A stretch of 64,000 nucleotides of DNA from Thermococcus sp. M36 (GCF_012027355.1 NZ_SNUH01000001.1:496001-560000), one strand, 5' to 3'. Shown: positions 16,554 through 26,100, numbered from the stretch's first letter. The notes: a model not told the origin generated them from the letters alone. Numbers and translations are program-made.

Positions 16554-18452
16554 TCATCCCTTAAGCCACCTCTCCATCCACCCGGCTATGAGCTCCAACC
16601 TCCTAACCCTGTGCTTCGGCTTTCCGCCCCTGCTGAGGTCGTGGTTCTCGCCGGGGAAGATAGCTAGCTCAACGGTCTTGCCTAGGTATTTGAGCGCCGT
16701 GTAGAACTGGAGAGCCTCGGGAAGCCAGCAGCGGTAGTCCTCCGTCGAGTGGATTATGAGGAGCGGCGTCTCGACGTTGGGAGCGTACTTCAGCGGGCTC
16801 TTCTCCCAGTAGCCTTCCGTGTTGCTCCACGGGTCGCCGCCTATCTGGTCCGGGGCGAAGAAGTAGCCTATGTCGGTAGTTCCGAAGAAGCTCACCCAGT
16901 TCGAGATTGAACGCTGGGTTACAGCGGCCTTGAATCTGTTTGTGTGCCCGACTATCCAGTTGGTCATGAAGCCGCCGTAGGAGCCGCCGGTGACGCCAAT
17001 CCTCTCCGCATCGATGAAGTCGAAGCGCTTAACGGCTTCGTCAACGACCTCCATCAGATCCTGGTAGTCCCTCTCACCGTAGTGCCCCCGTATGTCGGCG
17101 AAGTCCTCGCCGTAGCCGTCGCTCCCGCGCGGGTTGGAGAAGATTACCACGAAGCCCTTGGCGGTCAGAACATGGAACTCGTGCATGAAGGAGTAGCCGT
17201 AAGCCGTCTTAGGCCCGCCGTGAATCTCAAGAACGGCCGGGTACTTTTTGCCCGGTTCAAAGTTAACCGGCCTCATAATCCAGGCGTCTATCTCAACGCC
17301 GTCGCTGGCCTTGACGGTGAAGTGTTCCGGCTTCGAGAGTTTGTAGCCCTTAATCCAGCCGTTGAAGTCCGTAACCTTCTTTTCCTTCCCGTCACGGAGA
17401 ACGTAGAGCTCCGTTGGAGTGACCGCGTCCTGGGCGGTGAAGGCTATGTAGTCTCCGATGGCAAAGCTCTCGACGCTTCTATCGCCGCCGATGACGCGCT
17501 CTATCTTCCCCTCAAGGTTCACGCGGAAGAGGTTGGCCCTCGGCCCGTCGGTCGCGACGTAGTAGATCCAGCCGTCTTTGAAGAGGAGCTCAGCCCTCTG
17601 GCTTCCCCTGACGTCGCAGTTGAGGGAGTTGTATGCCGAGCGGTCGAGTTCCGAGGTGAGCTTCCTCATCTCGCCTGTCTCCGGGTTGTAGTGGTAGATG
17701 TGGGTGTTTGTGGGAATACCGCGTTCCCTCGTATTGGCCTTGAGGACGAAAGTCCCATCGTCGAGGGGTATGAAGTCCTGGACGCTCCACTCTCCGGGGG
17801 TAAGCCTTTTCGCCTTCCTGCCCTCAAGGACGTAGAGATCGCTGACGAGGGGCTTTCTCTCACGGTCCTCCTGGGCTGTGAAGTAGAGCCTGCCGTTGTG
17901 GAAGCGAATCTGCGAGACGTCGAGGTTCTTGGGGGTTAAGCGTCTCTTTCTGCCGGTCTCGATGTCCACCAGATAGACGGCGCTCCTCTTCCCGTAGACC
18001 CAGCCGACGCCGTTGAACCAGAATGGCATCTCCTTGATGACGTGGACGTCGTCCTTGGGTTTCTTTTCGATGTCTATCGGGGTAACGACCGCCAAGCTCT
18101 TCCCGTCCTCGGTGAAGCGGAGGTTCTTAATCCCGTACTTGAACTTGGTCAGAAGCCTTGCCTCGCCGCCGTCGGTCGGGATTACGTACAGCTCCGCCTC
18201 CTTGCTCTCCTTATCGCGCTTTGAGGTGAACGCGACGAGCTTTCCGTTCGGGGAGAATCTCGGGTTTCCGTCCTTCTTTCCCGCGGTGAAGGGCTTGACC
18301 CTCCTGCCGTCATAGAGGTAGAGCCTTGAGAAGTAGTCGTCCTTCTCAACGCTTATCCCCGTTACCTGGAAGACGAGCCTTTTCCTGAAGGCGTCGATGT
18401 TCCCGACGAGCTTGAACTTCCCGAGGTCCTTCTCGGTGAGACCTTTCGTCAT
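16554..18452 (-). CDS. Acylaminoacyl-peptidase, S9 family
   Basis: A serine peptidase of the prolyl-oligopeptidase clan that removes acylated N-terminal residues or short peptides in the cytoplasm. The 632-residue protein has an N-terminal beta-propeller with repeated PRFSPNGKLVAFTS-type blades and a C-terminal alpha/beta-hydrolase. The nucleophile is in GGSYGGF (Ser near 491), the Asp in STEDYRC and the His in GENHDLSR. A TATA-like CTTTTATACG lies about 35-40 bp upstream on the minus strand. It converges with the surface-protein gene at 16550 with 3 bp between them. Peptide use fits the lifestyle of the group. Confidence 0.92.
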   Translation of the reverse strand: MTKGLTEKDLGKFKLVGNIDAFRKRLVFQVTGISVEKDDYFSRLYLYDGRRVKPFTAGKKDGNPRFSPNGKLVAFTSKRDKESKEAELYVIPTDGGEARLLTKFKYGIKNLRFTEDGKSLAVVTPIDIEKKPKDDVHVIKEMPFWFNGVGWVYGKRSAVYLVDIETGRKRRLTPKNLDVSQIRFHNGRLYFTAQEDRERKPLVSDLYVLEGRKAKRLTPGEWSVQDFIPLDDGTFVLKANTRERGIPTNTHIYHYNPETGEMRKLTSELDRSAYNSLNCDVRGSQRAELLFKDGWIYYVATDGPRANLFRVNLEGKIERVIGGDRSVESFAIGDYIAFTAQDAVTPTELYVLRDGKEKKVTDFNGWIKGYKLSKPEHFTVKASDGVEIDAWIMRPVNFEPGKKYPAVLEIHGGPKTAYGYSFMHEFHVLTAKGFVVIFSNPRGSDGYGEDFADIRGHYGERDYQDLMEVVDEAVKRFDFIDAERIGVTGGSYGGFMTNWIVGHTNRFKAAVTQRSISNWVSFFGTTDIGYFFAPDQIGGDPWSNTEGYWEKSPLKYAPNVETPLLIIHSTEDYRCWLPEALQFYTALKYLGKTVELAIFPGENHDLSRGGKPKHRVRRLELIAGWMERWLKG

Positions 18453-18596
18453 CTAGAACCACCGAATAAACTGGATGCATTTCGTATAAAAGCTTAGCGT
18501 TTCGACTGTGGTCGAAGTGAGCTGGATACGATGCCAAAAGGTATTTAAATGAACTACCCGGAGTATTTATATGTCAGGACAGTAAAGTGATGGGCC

Positions 18597-19694
18597 ATGG
18601 ATCGGGGTGAGAAGGCCGCCGTGTTGCTACTGGTTTGTCTGGTTCTCCTGCCGTTTCTAGACAATCTAGTTGCCTACCTTTACCTTTCTAAGTATCCAGA
18701 GCTCCCGTATACTCCCACTGCCTCCATTGAGTACAACTCCTACTTCCCCAAGGTCTACGGGATTCTGGAGGCCGAGAGGAAAGGCGAGATAGTGAACTGG
18801 TCTAGGCATTCCTTCCTCGTGAAAACCGATGAAGGACTGAACCTGCCAGTGTACTACGACTACCGTCCTGATCTCCTTAGGCTCATAGGGGAACGGGAAA
18901 GGTCCCTGAACAAAACCCTGGCAGAGATAAGGAAGAGAAAGGGAACCTGGGACGGAAAGTCCCTCCATCAGGAGCTCATGGCAATGGCCTGGAACGAACG
19001 GGAGATCGAGAAGTACAGAGAGCGGCTGAATTACTCCAACGTCTACATATTTCCCACCGGCCCCTTCTGGTTTGTCGTTCTCGTCCAGCTGCCCGTTCTC
19101 ACAGTTTCTGGGATCATACTGATGAGAAGAGCCTGGAAGGGGAGGAACTTAAATTCGGTCATCAAGCTCCTGGCCCTTATGTTCCTGTTGCTTGGAGGAT
19201 ACTACTACGTCCTGACGGGCTTTCCTTTCACGGGGCACGAGCCTCCCTCCGATGGATTCCTGGAGACCATAAAGGTCAGCGAGAAGCCATTCAACATTAC
19301 CCGGTGCCAGGAGACTTGGATTATCAAGGCCAGCCCCGCCGTCAAGAAGATCCTTCTGGAGGAAGGAGAGAGGGGTTTTGTTGTAAACGCCATTCGCCCG
19401 TCCTCCTCCGTGACCTCACTGGAACTCTGGGTCGATGAAAGTGAGAGGGGCCGTCTGTTTGCCCGGCTCAACGAAACCACCGGTGTTCTGGTCGAGCGCC
19501 GGGAATGCACGGACGAGAAAATGATGGAGACCCTCGACAGGGAGAAGGAACTGGCTCTGGAGCTTCTTAAAGGGGATTACATAACGGAGGGAGACCACAG
19601 GACCTTTCTGGACTACGTGGAGGAGGAGAGGAAGAACGTACTGTCCCTCAAGTTCGCAGCAGACTGTTCAATATGGATTTACTTCTACCGCTGA
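18597..19694 (+). CDS. Membrane protein of unknown function
   Basis: I do not recognise this family. The 365-residue protein has an N-terminal membrane helix (AAVLLLVCLVLLPFLDNLVA), a Lys/Glu-rich external or coiled segment, two further helices at about 150-172 (FWFVVLVQLPVLTVSGIILM) and 185-205 (VIKLLALMFLLLGGYYYVL), and a C-terminal soluble domain with NVTR/NIT glycosylation sites. TATTTATAT at 18564-18572 is 25-30 bp upstream of ATG 18597, so the transcript is leaderless or nearly so. It is divergent from the S9 peptidase. Confidence 0.6.
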   Translation: MDRGEKAAVLLLVCLVLLPFLDNLVAYLYLSKYPELPYTPTASIEYNSYFPKVYGILEAERKGEIVNWSRHSFLVKTDEGLNLPVYYDYRPDLLRLIGERERSLNKTLAEIRKRKGTWDGKSLHQELMAMAWNEREIEKYRERLNYSNVYIFPTGPFWFVVLVQLPVLTVSGIILMRRAWKGRNLNSVIKLLALMFLLLGGYYYVLTGFPFTGHEPPSDGFLETIKVSEKPFNITRCQETWIIKASPAVKKILLEEGERGFVVNAIRPSSSVTSLELWVDESERGRLFARLNETTGVLVERRECTDEKMMETLDREKELALELLKGDYITEGDHRTFLDYVEEERKNVLSLKFAADCSIWIYFYR

Positions 19695-19743
19695 GCTACC
19701 TTTTTAAATCCCCCTTCTCCCTTTTATCCGGGAGGTGGCGGCC

Positions 19744-22179
19744 GTGACCGTCAAGGTCCGCTTTGATAAGGAAGTGAGAGACTACGCCAAAAGCGAGAAG
19801 GTTAAGGATCAGGTTCTCAGGCTCACCGAAACTGCCCTCGCTCAGGCCCTTGAGAAGTTCCACAGGAGAATGATTCTAATCGAGGGGGACACGCTCAGGA
19901 AGGCCGAGCTGGCCGGGATCTTGGCCGGCGCTTCGGCTAAAGTTCTGAGTGAGGTCATCGAGGAGCTTAAGGAGAAAAGGCTGAGGGATGAGAGCGAGGA
20001 CAGGATTGAGGTTCTCTACGCGACGGACGCCCTAGGGGAGGAAACCTTCGGGCGGAAGCGCTACGAAGCCTTCAGGAAGCACTTTGACGTTTTAGCCGGC
20101 TCAAACGTTGAGGTTAAAGCCGTTACCTTCAAGCACACCCGCGATATCCTTGGCAGGACATACGACCTGCTCGTCCTGGACATGAGCTATGATTACTCCC
20201 CCAACGACCTTGGCAGAATCATCGAGACCGTCCGCGGCGGCGGTTTGATATTCATCCTCGCCCACCCATTCGAGAAGTGGAAAAACATGTGGACGGGCTT
20301 CCACAAGAGCCTCGTCACGCCGCCCTACACTATAGACGACGTGAAGAAGCGCTTCAATAGGCGCCTTATCAGGAAGTTCACCGAACACGAGGGCATCTAC
20401 ATAATCACCGAGAACGGAAAGCTCAGGAAGAAGCCGAAGAGGAACAAAACCCAGGCAAAGATCAAAGCGAGGAAGGGCGTTGAGATTCCCGAGGAGACTA
20501 TCTTCCCGCGCGAGCTCTACGAGATGGCCCTTACCGGGGGACAGGTTGAGGTTCTGAAGGCCTTCGAGGAGCTGGTTGAAAACAAGGGAATGGTCGTCCT
20601 CACCGCCGACAGGGGAAGAGGCAAGAGCGTCTCCGTTGGTATTGCGGCGATAGGTCTCGCCCTTGCCCTGAAGAAGCGCACAAGGATAGTCGTCACAGCC
20701 CCCGAGCCGGAGAACGTCCAGGCCCTGTTCCGCTTTGCCAAGCGCGCGCTTGAGAGGCTCGGCTTTAAGCCGCACGTGGTTGAGGAGAAGGGCCTCATCA
20801 AGGAGCTCTACGCGAGGAAGATCGGCCTCCGCTATTACCCCCCAACGGAGGGATACAGGAAGAACGCCGACCTGTACATACTCGACGAAGCGGCTGGAAT
20901 CCACGTGCCGATACTCCACAGGTACCTCAGCAAGCCCCGCGTGGTTTACTCCTCCACCATACACGGCTATGAGGGTGCTGGCAGAGGCTTCTCGGTCAAG
21001 TTCCTGAAGAGGGCCAGGGAGAAGAGGCAGTTTAAGGAGCTCCACATGGACGAACCCATCCGCTACGCAGAGGGCGACCCGATAGAGAAGTGGCTCTTTG
21101 ACGTCCTCCTCCTCGACGCCGAGCCTGTCGAGCTGACAGAGGAAGACTTCGAGCTGATAAAGGACAAGGAGGTCTACTTCGAGGAGCCCGACCTCGACGA
21201 CTGGTTCGAGAACGACAGGGAAGATCTCAGAAACTTTGTCGGCATCTACATCCTAGCCCACTACCGCAACAGGCCGAGCGACGTGGCTTTGCTCGCCGAC
21301 GCGCCCCACCACGAGGCCCGCGTGCTCCGCCTTAAGAACGGCAAGATAGTCACGGCAATCCAGATAGCCAAGGAGGGCGGCATACCGAAGAAGGTCATAG
21401 ACAAGATGCTGAAGGGGTACAAGCCGCGGGGCAACATAATCCCCGACATGATGGTCAAACACCACCTCCTAAAGGAGTTCGCCAGGCTGAAAGGCTACCG
21501 CATCGTGAGGATAGCCACCCACCCCGATGCCATGGACATGGGACTCGGAAGCAGAGCTTTGGAGCTCCTGGAAAAGGAAGCGCGTGAGAAAGGCCTCGAC
21601 TGGATCGGTTCGGGCTTTGGGGCGAGCGAAGAGCTCGTCCGCTTCTGGGTCAGGAACGGCTTTGCGGTCGTCCACCTCAGCCCCGCCAGGAATCCGGTAA
21701 GCGGTGAGTTTACCGCAATAGTCCTGAAGCCGATAAGCGAAAAGGCGAAGAAGCTCATCAGGCAGGCCAACGACGAGTTCCGCATAAGGCTGACGGAGTG
21801 GCTGGGCGACACACACCGCGACCTTGAGCCTGAGATAGCGCGCTGGCTCTTCGAGACGCCCTTCGGCGAGGCGGTGGAGTATCCGATACACCTCACCGCC
21901 ATCCAGAAGAAGCGGCTGGATGCGTTCACGGGCAAAGTTCTCACCTACGACACCGTCGTCGACGCGGTGAAGCCAATAGTCAAGCTCTACTTCCTCGACG
22001 GCTGGATGAAGCCCTACCTCGACGAGAGACAGATAAGGCTCCTCATCTACCGCGTTCTCCAGGCCCACAGCTGGGAGGAGACGGCAAAGCTAATAGACAG
22101 AACCGAGACCTTCACCATGATAGAGGTGCGCGACATCATCAGGGGGCTGTGGTACTACTACAAGAGGATCGTCCTCTGA
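19744..22179 (+). CDS. tmcA: RNA cytidine acetyltransferase TmcA/Nat10
   Basis: This enzyme makes N4-acetylcytidine in tRNA and, in Thermococcus kodakarensis, widely in rRNA and other RNAs. The 811-residue protein shows an N-terminal TmcA domain, an RNA-helicase-like ATPase core with Walker A TADRGRGKS at 287-295 and DEAAGI as motif II, a GNAT acetyltransferase domain with acetyl-CoA loop near 600 (DMGLGSRALELLEKE), and a C-terminal tRNA-binding region. GTG 19744 is the start because GGAGGTG (19731-19737) is the ribosome binding site; GTG 19735 lies inside it. Its final Leu codon and stop lie within a repeated 55-bp element. Confidence 0.93.
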   Translation: MTVKVRFDKEVRDYAKSEKVKDQVLRLTETALAQALEKFHRRMILIEGDTLRKAELAGILAGASAKVLSEVIEELKEKRLRDESEDRIEVLYATDALGEETFGRKRYEAFRKHFDVLAGSNVEVKAVTFKHTRDILGRTYDLLVLDMSYDYSPNDLGRIIETVRGGGLIFILAHPFEKWKNMWTGFHKSLVTPPYTIDDVKKRFNRRLIRKFTEHEGIYIITENGKLRKKPKRNKTQAKIKARKGVEIPEETIFPRELYEMALTGGQVEVLKAFEELVENKGMVVLTADRGRGKSVSVGIAAIGLALALKKRTRIVVTAPEPENVQALFRFAKRALERLGFKPHVVEEKGLIKELYARKIGLRYYPPTEGYRKNADLYILDEAAGIHVPILHRYLSKPRVVYSSTIHGYEGAGRGFSVKFLKRAREKRQFKELHMDEPIRYAEGDPIEKWLFDVLLLDAEPVELTEEDFELIKDKEVYFEEPDLDDWFENDREDLRNFVGIYILAHYRNRPSDVALLADAPHHEARVLRLKNGKIVTAIQIAKEGGIPKKVIDKMLKGYKPRGNIIPDMMVKHHLLKEFARLKGYRIVRIATHPDAMDMGLGSRALELLEKEAREKGLDWIGSGFGASEELVRFWVRNGFAVVHLSPARNPVSGEFTAIVLKPISEKAKKLIRQANDEFRIRLTEWLGDTHRDLEPEIARWLFETPFGEAVEYPIHLTAIQKKRLDAFTGKVLTYDTVVDAVKPIVKLYFLDGWMKPYLDERQIRLLIYRVLQAHSWEETAKLIDRTETFTMIEVRDIIRGLWYYYKRIVL

Positions 22180-22228
22180 CATTTTCCTTTCCACAAGCCT
22201 CGCCCTTCAGGGCGGGGAAGAGGTCAGA
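22174..22228 (+). repeat. 55-bp hairpin repeat, copy A, overlapping the tmcA stop
   Basis: The element begins CTCTGACATTT, which includes the tmcA stop codon, and has an inner 8-bp stem (CCTCGCCC/GGGCGGGG, one G-U pair, loop TTCA) and an outer TCTGAC/GTCAGA pair. Copy B at 61464-61516 on the minus strand has the same start, stem and tail (GGGGAGGAGGTTAG). The hairpin resembles ends of IS200/IS605-type elements, but I cannot prove this; a transcription terminator is the other reading. Confidence 0.6.
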
Positions 22229-22304
22229 CCTAAAGTAACTTTTTATATTATTGATACGTAGTCCACGTGGCGCCGCGCTGTCTACCATTTCAACGGTGAC
22301 TCCT

Positions 22305-22814
22305 ATGCCGGGCGGCAACTGGGAGAAGATAATTTCTATGACAAAGGATGGAATGAGGAGCATCGGAACAATGAAGAGAAAGATCAGCCGAGGTAAAAAG
22401 ATAGCCCTGCTCATAGACGGCCCCAACATCCTGCGCAAGGAGTTTGGAGTGAAGCTTGAGGACATCGTTGAGGCCCTTGAGGGGTTGGGGGACATAAGGG
22501 TCGCCAAGGTCATACTCAACCAGTACGCACCCCAGGGGCTGATAGAGGCCGTCTCAAACCAGGGGTTCGAGGCGGTCGTTGTGTCAGGAGAAACCGGCGT
22601 AAAGCTGGCCGTCGAGGCTATGCGCGAGATCTACAACCCAAACATAGACGTCATAGCCCTAGCCACCAGGAACGCAGAGTTCCTTCCGGTCATCCTCAAG
22701 GCAAAGGAGAAGGGCAAGGAGACCATAGTGATCGGCATCGAGCCGGGCTTTTCCGCCGCTTTAAAGCACGCTGCAGACTACACCATAATCCTAGGGGGCG
22801 GTGAGGAAGGATGA
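22305..22814 (+). CDS. NYN-domain (PIN-like) protein with degraded active site
   Basis: NYN domains are PIN-like RNases using conserved aspartates (LabA/DUF88 family). This 169-residue copy keeps the first Asp (IDGPN at 37-41), but the other acidic sites have changed: GETG (95-98) where the paralogue has GDTD, and TRNAEF (121-126) where it has TRDADF. It is therefore probably not a nuclease. I place the start at ATG 22305 behind GGTGA; the longer frame from TTG 22251 has no ribosome binding site. TATA-like TTTTTATATTA lies near 22240. It overlaps the paralogue by 4 bp, suggesting a hetero-complex. Confidence 0.82.
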   Translation: MPGGNWEKIISMTKDGMRSIGTMKRKISRGKKIALLIDGPNILRKEFGVKLEDIVEALEGLGDIRVAKVILNQYAPQGLIEAVSNQGFEAVVVSGETGVKLAVEAMREIYNPNIDVIALATRNAEFLPVILKAKEKGKETIVIGIEPGFSAALKHAADYTIILGGGEEG

Positions 22815-23332
22815 AGGAGCGCTTCTTTAAGATCCTGCGGAGGGGTGAAAAAGAGGTTCAAGGAGTGGGGGAGGAACCCAAAAGGCCCAAAAAAATGAAG
22901 AGCATCGGGCTCATCATAGACGGCCCCAACATCCTGCGCAAGGAGTTTGGAATAAAGCTCGAGGACATAGTGGAAGCCCTCGAAAGGATAGGAAAAATAC
23001 GCGTTGCTAAGGTCGTCCTCAACCAGTACGCGCCCCAGGGCCTCATAGAGGCGGTCGTTAACCAGGGGCTGGAGCCCATCATAGTGGCCGGGGACACCGA
23101 CGTCAGGATAGCCATAGAGGCCATGGAGCTCATCTACAACTCCGACGTCGAGGTCATAGCCCTGGCAACGAGGGACGCGGACTTCCTGCCGATAGTTAAC
23201 GAGGCCAAGCGCAGGGGAAAAGATACAATAGTCATCGGTGTGGAGCCCGGCTTCTCGGTTGCACTCCAGAACGCGGCGGACTACGTCATCAAGATGGAGG
23301 GTAAAGGCGGCGAAGGCCACGAGTTCAAATAA
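22811..23332 (+). CDS. NYN-domain (PIN-like) putative RNase
   Basis: The 173-residue paralogue of the preceding gene has the full set of acidic residues expected for a metal-dependent PIN-like nuclease: D37 (IDGPN), D95 and D97 (GDTD), D122 and D124 (TRDADF). A basic N-terminal extension ([20 protein letters not shown]) precedes the domain. Over the domain the two paralogues are very close ([24 protein letters not shown]), so the duplication is recent relative to the family. ATG 22811 overlaps the upstream stop, so the two are translationally coupled. The RNA target is unknown. Confidence 0.85.
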   Translation: MKERFFKILRRGEKEVQGVGEEPKRPKKMKSIGLIIDGPNILRKEFGIKLEDIVEALERIGKIRVAKVVLNQYAPQGLIEAVVNQGLEPIIVAGDTDVRIAIEAMELIYNSDVEVIALATRDADFLPIVNEAKRRGKDTIVIGVEPGFSVALQNAADYVIKMEGKGGEGHEFK

Positions 23333-23373
23333 ACTTTTAAGCCTTCTTTCCAGCCCTATTCTGGTGGGAGAAA

Positions 23374-24315
23374 GTGATAGTTGAAATCATACTCTTCGCG
23401 GTCGGCCTCATCCTGCTCATCAAGGGGAGCGACTATTTTGTTGAAGCTGCCTCGCGCGTTGCGAAGGGCTTCGGGGTGAGCGAGTTCATCATAGCGCTCG
23501 TTCTGGCCAGCATAGCCACCACCCTGCCGGAAGTTACGGTCTCCGCGATCTCGTCCTACCAGGGAAAGCCAGATATTGCGCTGGGTAACGCGATTGGAAG
23601 CGCCCTGGCGAATATAGCCCTGATCCTCGGTGTGTCCTCCCTGCTCCACCCCCTGAAGGTGGAGAAAACCGCCTGGAGGAATGCGCTCTTCATGATAGCC
23701 GTCACCGCCTATGCGGGTCTCTTGATGTACGACGGCAAGATAAGCCGGCTCGACGGAGCGAGCCTGATACTGATATACTTCGGCTTCCTCTACTACCTCT
23801 ACCGGAAGCACATGACGCTTGAGGAGCTCCCTGAGGGTGGGCGCGGAAACCCGAAGAGGGATGCCCTCATAATGTTCGGGAGCGGCATCCTCGTCGTGAC
23901 CGGTGCGAAGCTCGTGGTGGACAGCGCAGTCACGATGGCCAGGGCCTTTGGAGTCCCCGAGGTCGTCATAGGCCTCACCATGGTCTCAATCGGCACGTCC
24001 CTGCCGGAGATGGCCAACTCCCTCACGGCCACCCTCAAAAGGCTCCCGAACATAAGCGTTGGCAACATAATAGGTGCGAACATCCTCGACATCCTCATGG
24101 TCATCGGCATAGCGGCCCTCATAAACCCGATATACGTCGACTCCACGATCTACACCTTCACGCTGCCGCTGACTCTCATTGTTATGGCCATACTGACGGC
24201 CGTTCTTCGCTTCACCGGCAGGATAGACAGGCTTACCGGGGGAGTGCTGCTGGCTATCTATTCCTACTTCCTCTACGTCTACTTCACCGGCGGTGTCCAC
24301 CTGCCGCAGGGATGA
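23374..24315 (+). CDS. Calcium/sodium antiporter family (CaCA) protein
   Basis: The 313-residue protein has about ten membrane helices in two inverted halves, each with an alpha-repeat: ALGNAIGSALANIALILG near residue 70 and SVGNIIGANILDILMVIG near 230. The family signature LPEVTVSA and its counterpart LPEMANSL carry the ion-binding acidic residues. It is the YrbG-type group, which exchanges Na+ or H+ against Ca2+; the exact ions are not decided here. Start GTG 23374 follows GGTGGGAG. No partner genes are evident. Confidence 0.88.
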   Translation: MIVEIILFAVGLILLIKGSDYFVEAASRVAKGFGVSEFIIALVLASIATTLPEVTVSAISSYQGKPDIALGNAIGSALANIALILGVSSLLHPLKVEKTAWRNALFMIAVTAYAGLLMYDGKISRLDGASLILIYFGFLYYLYRKHMTLEELPEGGRGNPKRDALIMFGSGILVVTGAKLVVDSAVTMARAFGVPEVVIGLTMVSIGTSLPEMANSLTATLKRLPNISVGNIIGANILDILMVIGIAALINPIYVDSTIYTFTLPLTLIVMAILTAVLRFTGRIDRLTGGVLLAIYSYFLYVYFTGGVHLPQG

Positions 24316-24429
24316 CCATTCTCTATTTATCCTGATACTTTTTAGGGCACAGTTCTGGGGCGCAAAGCTTTTTAATTCCGTCTATTACCCCCTTATGAAA
24401 ACCCAAAACCGGTTCATGGAGGTGGAAAA

Positions 24430-25566
24430 ATGAGAAAGCTTGCCACCCTGCTGCTCACCTTCCTGCTCCTCGGTGCTCTCGGGGCGGCAAAGCCCGTTAA
24501 AGCCCAGGAGCAGCTGACGGTCTACTCCTACGACAGCATAGAGTGGTGGATGAAGGAGATCGTTCCAATCTTCGAGGAGAAGTACGGCGTCAAGGTCAAC
24601 CTCGTCCTCATAGGCGACGCGGGACAGGTTCTCAACAGGCTAATCCTTGAGAAGGACAGCCCGCAGGCCGATGTCGTCGTTGGAATAGACAACAGCTACC
24701 TGGCTAAAGCCATTGACGCGGGAATCCTGGAGCCGTACAAACCAAGCAACGCCGACGTAATCCCCCAGTGGATAATCGACAGCTTCGATCCAACCTTCCA
24801 CCTCACCCCCTACGACTATGGCTACATAGCCATCAACTACCGCAGGGACATGGTCCAGAACCCGCCCAAGAGCCTCGAAGACCTCACCAAGCCCGAGTGG
24901 AAGGGCAAGCTCATAATCGAAGACCCGCGCACCAGCTCGCCGGGAATGGCCTTCCTCCTCTGGACGATAGCGGTCTACGGCGACGACTGGCTGAACTACT
25001 GGGAGAGGCTCAAGGAGAACGACGTCCAGATCGTCAAGGGCTGGAGCGAGGCCTGGGGTGCCTTCAGCGAAGGGGAATATCCGCTCGTCCTGAGCTACGC
25101 CACTTCCCCGGCGGCGACCGTCTACTACGACAACAACACCAACGTCGGCGCGGTTGCCTTCGAGGAGGGCAACTACCTCCAGATCGAGGGCGCTGGAATA
25201 GTAAAGGGCGCCAAGCACCCCGACCTAGCCAAGAAGTTCATCGAGTTCCTCATCAGTAAGGAGGCCCAGGAGAAGCTCCCGCTCAACCAGTGGATGTACC
25301 CCGTCAACAAAGACGTCCAGTTGCCCGAGGTCTTCAAGTACGCGGTGAAGGTCGACAAACCCGTCACCGTTGACCCGAACGAGATTGAGAAGAACTACGA
25401 GACCTGGCTCGACCAGTGGACCCAGCTCATGGTGGAGGGCAAGAGCCCGGAGGAGATACTCGGGAAGACGACCACGACGACCTCCGAGGAAAACAATGGA
25501 ATCTGCGGTCCGGCTCTGGTGGTCGGTCTTGCCCTGGTACCGCTCCTCCTCAGGAGGAGGCGGTGA
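24430..25566 (+). CDS. Thiamine-type ABC substrate-binding protein with CGP-CTERM
   Basis: The 378-residue secreted protein has a signal peptide ending at VKAQ and the layout of thiamine-binding TbpA/ThiB: LTVYSYDSIEWWMKEIVPIF, DVVVGIDNSYLAKAI, HLTPYDYGYIAINY, GMAFLLWTIAVYG, SYATSPAATVYYD. A Thr/Glu linker leads to CGPALVVGLALVPLLLRRRR, a CGP-CTERM anchor in place of a lipobox. It lies alone: no permease or ATPase gene is next to it. Start ATG 24430 follows GGAGGTGG; CTTTTTAATT near 24367 could be a TATA box. I saw no THI-box riboswitch. Iron or spermidine are less likely ligands. Confidence 0.85.
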   Translation: MRKLATLLLTFLLLGALGAAKPVKAQEQLTVYSYDSIEWWMKEIVPIFEEKYGVKVNLVLIGDAGQVLNRLILEKDSPQADVVVGIDNSYLAKAIDAGILEPYKPSNADVIPQWIIDSFDPTFHLTPYDYGYIAINYRRDMVQNPPKSLEDLTKPEWKGKLIIEDPRTSSPGMAFLLWTIAVYGDDWLNYWERLKENDVQIVKGWSEAWGAFSEGEYPLVLSYATSPAATVYYDNNTNVGAVAFEEGNYLQIEGAGIVKGAKHPDLAKKFIEFLISKEAQEKLPLNQWMYPVNKDVQLPEVFKYAVKVDKPVTVDPNEIEKNYETWLDQWTQLMVEGKSPEEILGKTTTTTSEENNGICGPALVVGLALVPLLLRRRR

Positions 25567-25627
25567 GGTTTCTCCCTTTTCTCCCCACCGCAACTTTTAT
25601 AAGAGCGCTCCAAAAGCATAGGAGCGA

Positions 25628-25704
<77 letters not shown>

Positions 25705-25761
25705 TAACGAAAGACAAGGGGGCTCCACCCCATTATCTCTCTGTACTCTCAAACCCCCAAA

Positions 25762-25792
25762 GTGGGGTTTCGCCCCACAGCCCCGTTTTTTT
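25762..25792 (+). terminator. Hairpin plus T-run after tRNA-Arg
   Basis: GTGGGG, loop TTTCG, CCCCAC forms a perfect stem at 25762-25778 and is followed by seven T at 25786-25792. It lies 58 bp past the tRNA and could end its transcript. Confidence 0.5.
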
Positions 25793-26042
25793 CTCTAAAA
25801 ACCTGGGAAACTACGTTTCCCCACCTTCATTACTCCCCAATCACCAGGGAGCTCCGCCCCCACACCCCCGATAACATCGCCTGCCCAAAGTTTCATCAAA
25901 GTTCGTAGCTCTTCGTGAATAGTGATCATGAGCTTTGGCGGTTTTACCCCCTGTGACAAGGAAGTGCGCTCTTTTGCTCAACATCCACCGGACACTGCCA
26001 CAGGATAGGGTATCATATTTGGAGCTATCTTGTGTCACATGT

Positions 26043-26086
26043 GGTCACAACGGGCACATTGGGCACGCGGGCATTTTGGACATTCA
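26043..26086 (+). repeat. Five degenerate 9-bp tandem repeats (iteron-like)
   Basis: The units read GGTCACAAC, GGGCACATT, GGGCACGCG, GGCATTTT and GGACATTCA. Two inverted copies of the GGGCAC core (as GTGCCCAC) lie at 26221-26236. Confidence 0.5.
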
Positions 26087-26100
26087 ACCTTTCCCCACCT

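Noticed and set aside
16944-17939. Plus-strand open frame of 331 codons inside the S9 peptidase
   Set aside because: Antisense shadow; the peptidase has a complete catalytic triad on the other strand.
24316-24429. Thiamine riboswitch ahead of the binding protein
   Set aside because: No CTGAGA or ACYTGA box pair is present in the 113-bp leader.
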